Both the position numbers and the translations under genes were made by a program. From positions 1-5,194 of the forward strand of contig PLYD01000035.1 in assembly GCA_003151665.1 (NCBI GenBank): DNA of 5,194 nucleotides, given 5' to 3'. Shown here one piece after another: positions 3,986 to 5,194 of the stretch. Numbering within the stretch: position 1 is the stretch's first letter; each line of letters opens with the position of its first letter. The notes under the pieces were generated by a model, which was given only the letters and a program-made list of their open reading frames with translations, ran no database searches and was not told the DNA's origin. The DNA is from Candidatus Dormiibacterota bacterium (lineage in GTDB: Bacteria > Chloroflexota > Dormibacteria > Dormibacterales > Dormibacteraceae).

Positions 3986-5194
3986 TCAGCTCGCTCTCCG
4001 AAGCCGGCGGCGCAGTGTCTGCTGCAGGTGGGCGTAGAGGCTGTACAGGGTCTGCTCCGACATGCCGGGGGCGGCGTTCGCCTCCAGGCAGAGGGCCCGG
4101 CCGGTCCGCCGATCGACGATGACGTCGACGCCGGCGTAATCGAGCCCGATCCGGCGCGCGCCTTCACGCGCGGTCGCCACGACCGCCGCCGGCAGGGTGG
4201 TGACCAGCTGATGCGTCCACTCCGGCCGGAGGTCTTCCAGGTTTGCACCCATTGGCGGCTGCTTCGCGAAGGCCGACACCACGCGCCCGTTGAGGACGCT
4301 CACGCGGTATTCGGCTCGGTCGGGAATGAACTCCTGAAAGAGGTCGTAACGAGCCCTCTCGCTCCACGGGGCGTCGGCCGCAATGACCGCCTTCCCGCTG
4401 CCCCGCGCTCCCCGACGCTGCTTGGCGACAACGCGATCGGACTCCAGCAGATGCATGTCGTCGGGTCGGAGCACCGTTCGCGGTGCGAGCTCACCGAGCC
4501 GGCGCACGGACTCCACCTGGTCCGAGGAGATGCGCACCACGTCGGGCCGGTTGAGAGCCACAAGGTCCGCAGGCAGAGAGTCGCTCCCGCCCCAGTTGAG
4601 CACCAGCGGGGGCAACTCCTGCCCGCGGGGGATCTCGGAGGGATCATGGACGACGTGAAGGTTTGCGCCCTGGTGCGCCACCGCCTCGACGTTGCGAGCG
4701 AGCGCGTCCGACGGCAATGAGCGCGGCGCCAGGATGTAGACGGGAACGTCGTTCGGCGTCGCTTGGAAGGCGATCGGCGGTAATCGCACATCGCCAGTAG
4801 GCTGCGCGGGCGCCACATCGGAACCTGCGACCAACCCAGGTGGCCTTCGCCTAGCCAGCTCCAGAAGTTGGTCGATGGCGGTTTGCCGCTGGTCCAGCCC
4901 CAGCTCGTAGCCGATCGCCAGCCCAGAACGCTGACGCTCTTGTTCGAGGCGGTGCAGTTCGGCCAGCCGGCCATCTAGGTCGTCGAGGGCGGCGCGGATC
5001 CCCTCTTCGTCGCCGCGGGCGCAGGCGCGGGCCAACTGACGCAGCCGGGATTGGGCCCGGCGGAGGCGATATCGGTACAGCTCCTCCGCCTCCTCAGGAA
5101 CCAATCCATCCTCGCGAGCTGCGAGCTCATTGAGCCGCTCGACGTCGATTCCGCGGCGCAGGGCTCGTCCGATTTCGGCCACCGTGAAGCCGGC
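3986..5194 (-). CDS. ATP-grasp family ligase, probably 5'-truncated by the window edge
   Basis: Predicted ATP-dependent carboxylate-amine/thiol ligase working through an acyl-phosphate. Numbering is from a possible GTG start at 5182. Residues 1-115 are helical and charged. Residues 145-240 look like the pre-ATP-grasp Rossmann-like domain (VPVYILAPRS, LVLNWGGSDS, then LNRPDVVRISSDQ). Residues 250-398 are the ATP-grasp core: VVAKQRRGARGSGK (ATP-binding lysine and glycine-rich loop), LFQEFIPDRAEYRVSVL (hinge and Arg293), DYAGVDVIVD (Asp353) and CLEANAAPGM (Mg-binding Glu367 and Asn369). The core is RimK-like in general form. The frame stays open to the window edge, adding Ala-Gly-Phe-Thr, and no Shine-Dalgarno sequence precedes the GTG, so the true start is probably beyond 5194. 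It heads the visible operon, 3 nt ahead of the amidoligase, which argues that the two enzymes act in one pathway. The substrate is unknown. Confidence 0.9.
   Translation of the reverse strand, partial: AGFTVAEIGRALRRGIDVERLNELAAREDGLVPEEAEELYRYRLRRAQSRLRQLARACARGDEEGIRAALDDLDGRLAELHRLEQERQRSGLAIGYELGLDQRQTAIDQLLELARRRPPGLVAGSDVAPAQPTGDVRLPPIAFQATPNDVPVYILAPRSLPSDALARNVEAVAHQGANLHVVHDPSEIPRGQELPPLVLNWGGSDSLPADLVALNRPDVVRISSDQVESVRRLGELAPRTVLRPDDMHLLESDRVVAKQRRGARGSGKAVIAADAPWSERARYDLFQEFIPDRAEYRVSVLNGRVVSAFAKQPPMGANLEDLRPEWTHQLVTTLPAAVVATAREGARRIGLDYAGVDVIVDRRTGRALCLEANAAPGMSEQTLYSLYAHLQQTLRRRLRRAS

Noticed and set aside
3589..4248. 219-aa minus-strand ORF bridging the two ligase genes
   Set aside because: It is out of frame with both ligases and its product is dominated by Arg, Ser and Pro. 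The two overlapping real frames carry family motifs.
3947..4720. 257-aa plus-strand ORF
   Set aside because: It is antisense to the ATP-grasp gene, with a His/Arg/Gly-rich product and no recognisable motif. It is a GC-rich shadow frame.
4300..4974. 224-aa minus-strand ORF
   Set aside because: It is an alternate frame inside the ATP-grasp gene, with a Ser/Arg/Trp-rich composition typical of frame-shifted GC-rich coding DNA.
1..5194. CRISPR arrays, insertion-sequence transposases, restriction-modification or toxin-antitoxin genes
   Set aside because: No regularly spaced repeats, terminal inverted repeats or recognisable proteins of these types are visible on either strand.

Overview
The window looks like one end of an integrated mobile element next to a chromosomal RNA gene, in a high-GC bacterium that is probably an actinobacterium. 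Three things suggest this: GC-rich coding sequence, an integrase and small winged-HTH proteins of the kind common in actinobacterial integrative elements, and an RNase P RNA 3' end of the bacterial A type with P18- and P19-like hairpins. The species cannot be named from the sequence.

Left edge, 1 to about 97, plus strand: the 3' end of rnpB, the RNase P catalytic RNA. It keeps a GNRA-capped P18 hairpin, a second GNRA-capped hairpin and the near-universal terminal CAGAACCCGGCUUA block. From 98 to 680 the DNA is gene-poor. It holds one plausible 78-aa plus-strand ORF of unknown function and a few short inverted repeats. This is the most likely place for the element's left attachment site, but no tRNA and no second att copy are visible.

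From 681 to the right edge, six genes lie on the minus strand with no room for an internal promoter between them. In transcription order they are: an ATP-grasp ligase (possibly cut at its 5' end by the window edge), an amidoligase of the Amidoligase_2 (glutamine-synthetase-fold COOH-NH2 ligase) family, a 119-aa protein of unknown function, two successive excisionase/AlpA-like HTH proteins, and a tyrosine-recombinase integrase. The junctions are a 3-nt gap, a TGATG overlap, an 8-nt overlap, a second TGATG overlap and direct abutment, so this reads as one translationally coupled operon.

The xis-int end is a conventional recombination module, transcribed towards rnpB as in actinobacterial integrative elements, where int lies next to att. 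The notable feature is what shares its transcript. Two ATP-dependent amide/peptide-bond-forming enzymes of different folds, both with their recognisable active-site motifs, sit directly upstream with a small unknown protein between them and the regulators. ATP-grasp plus GS-fold amidoligase pairs are predicted in the literature to make or modify small peptides, or to tag proteins. Here such a pair appears to be cargo, or a functional part, of an integrative element. Substrate and biological role cannot be read from the sequence.
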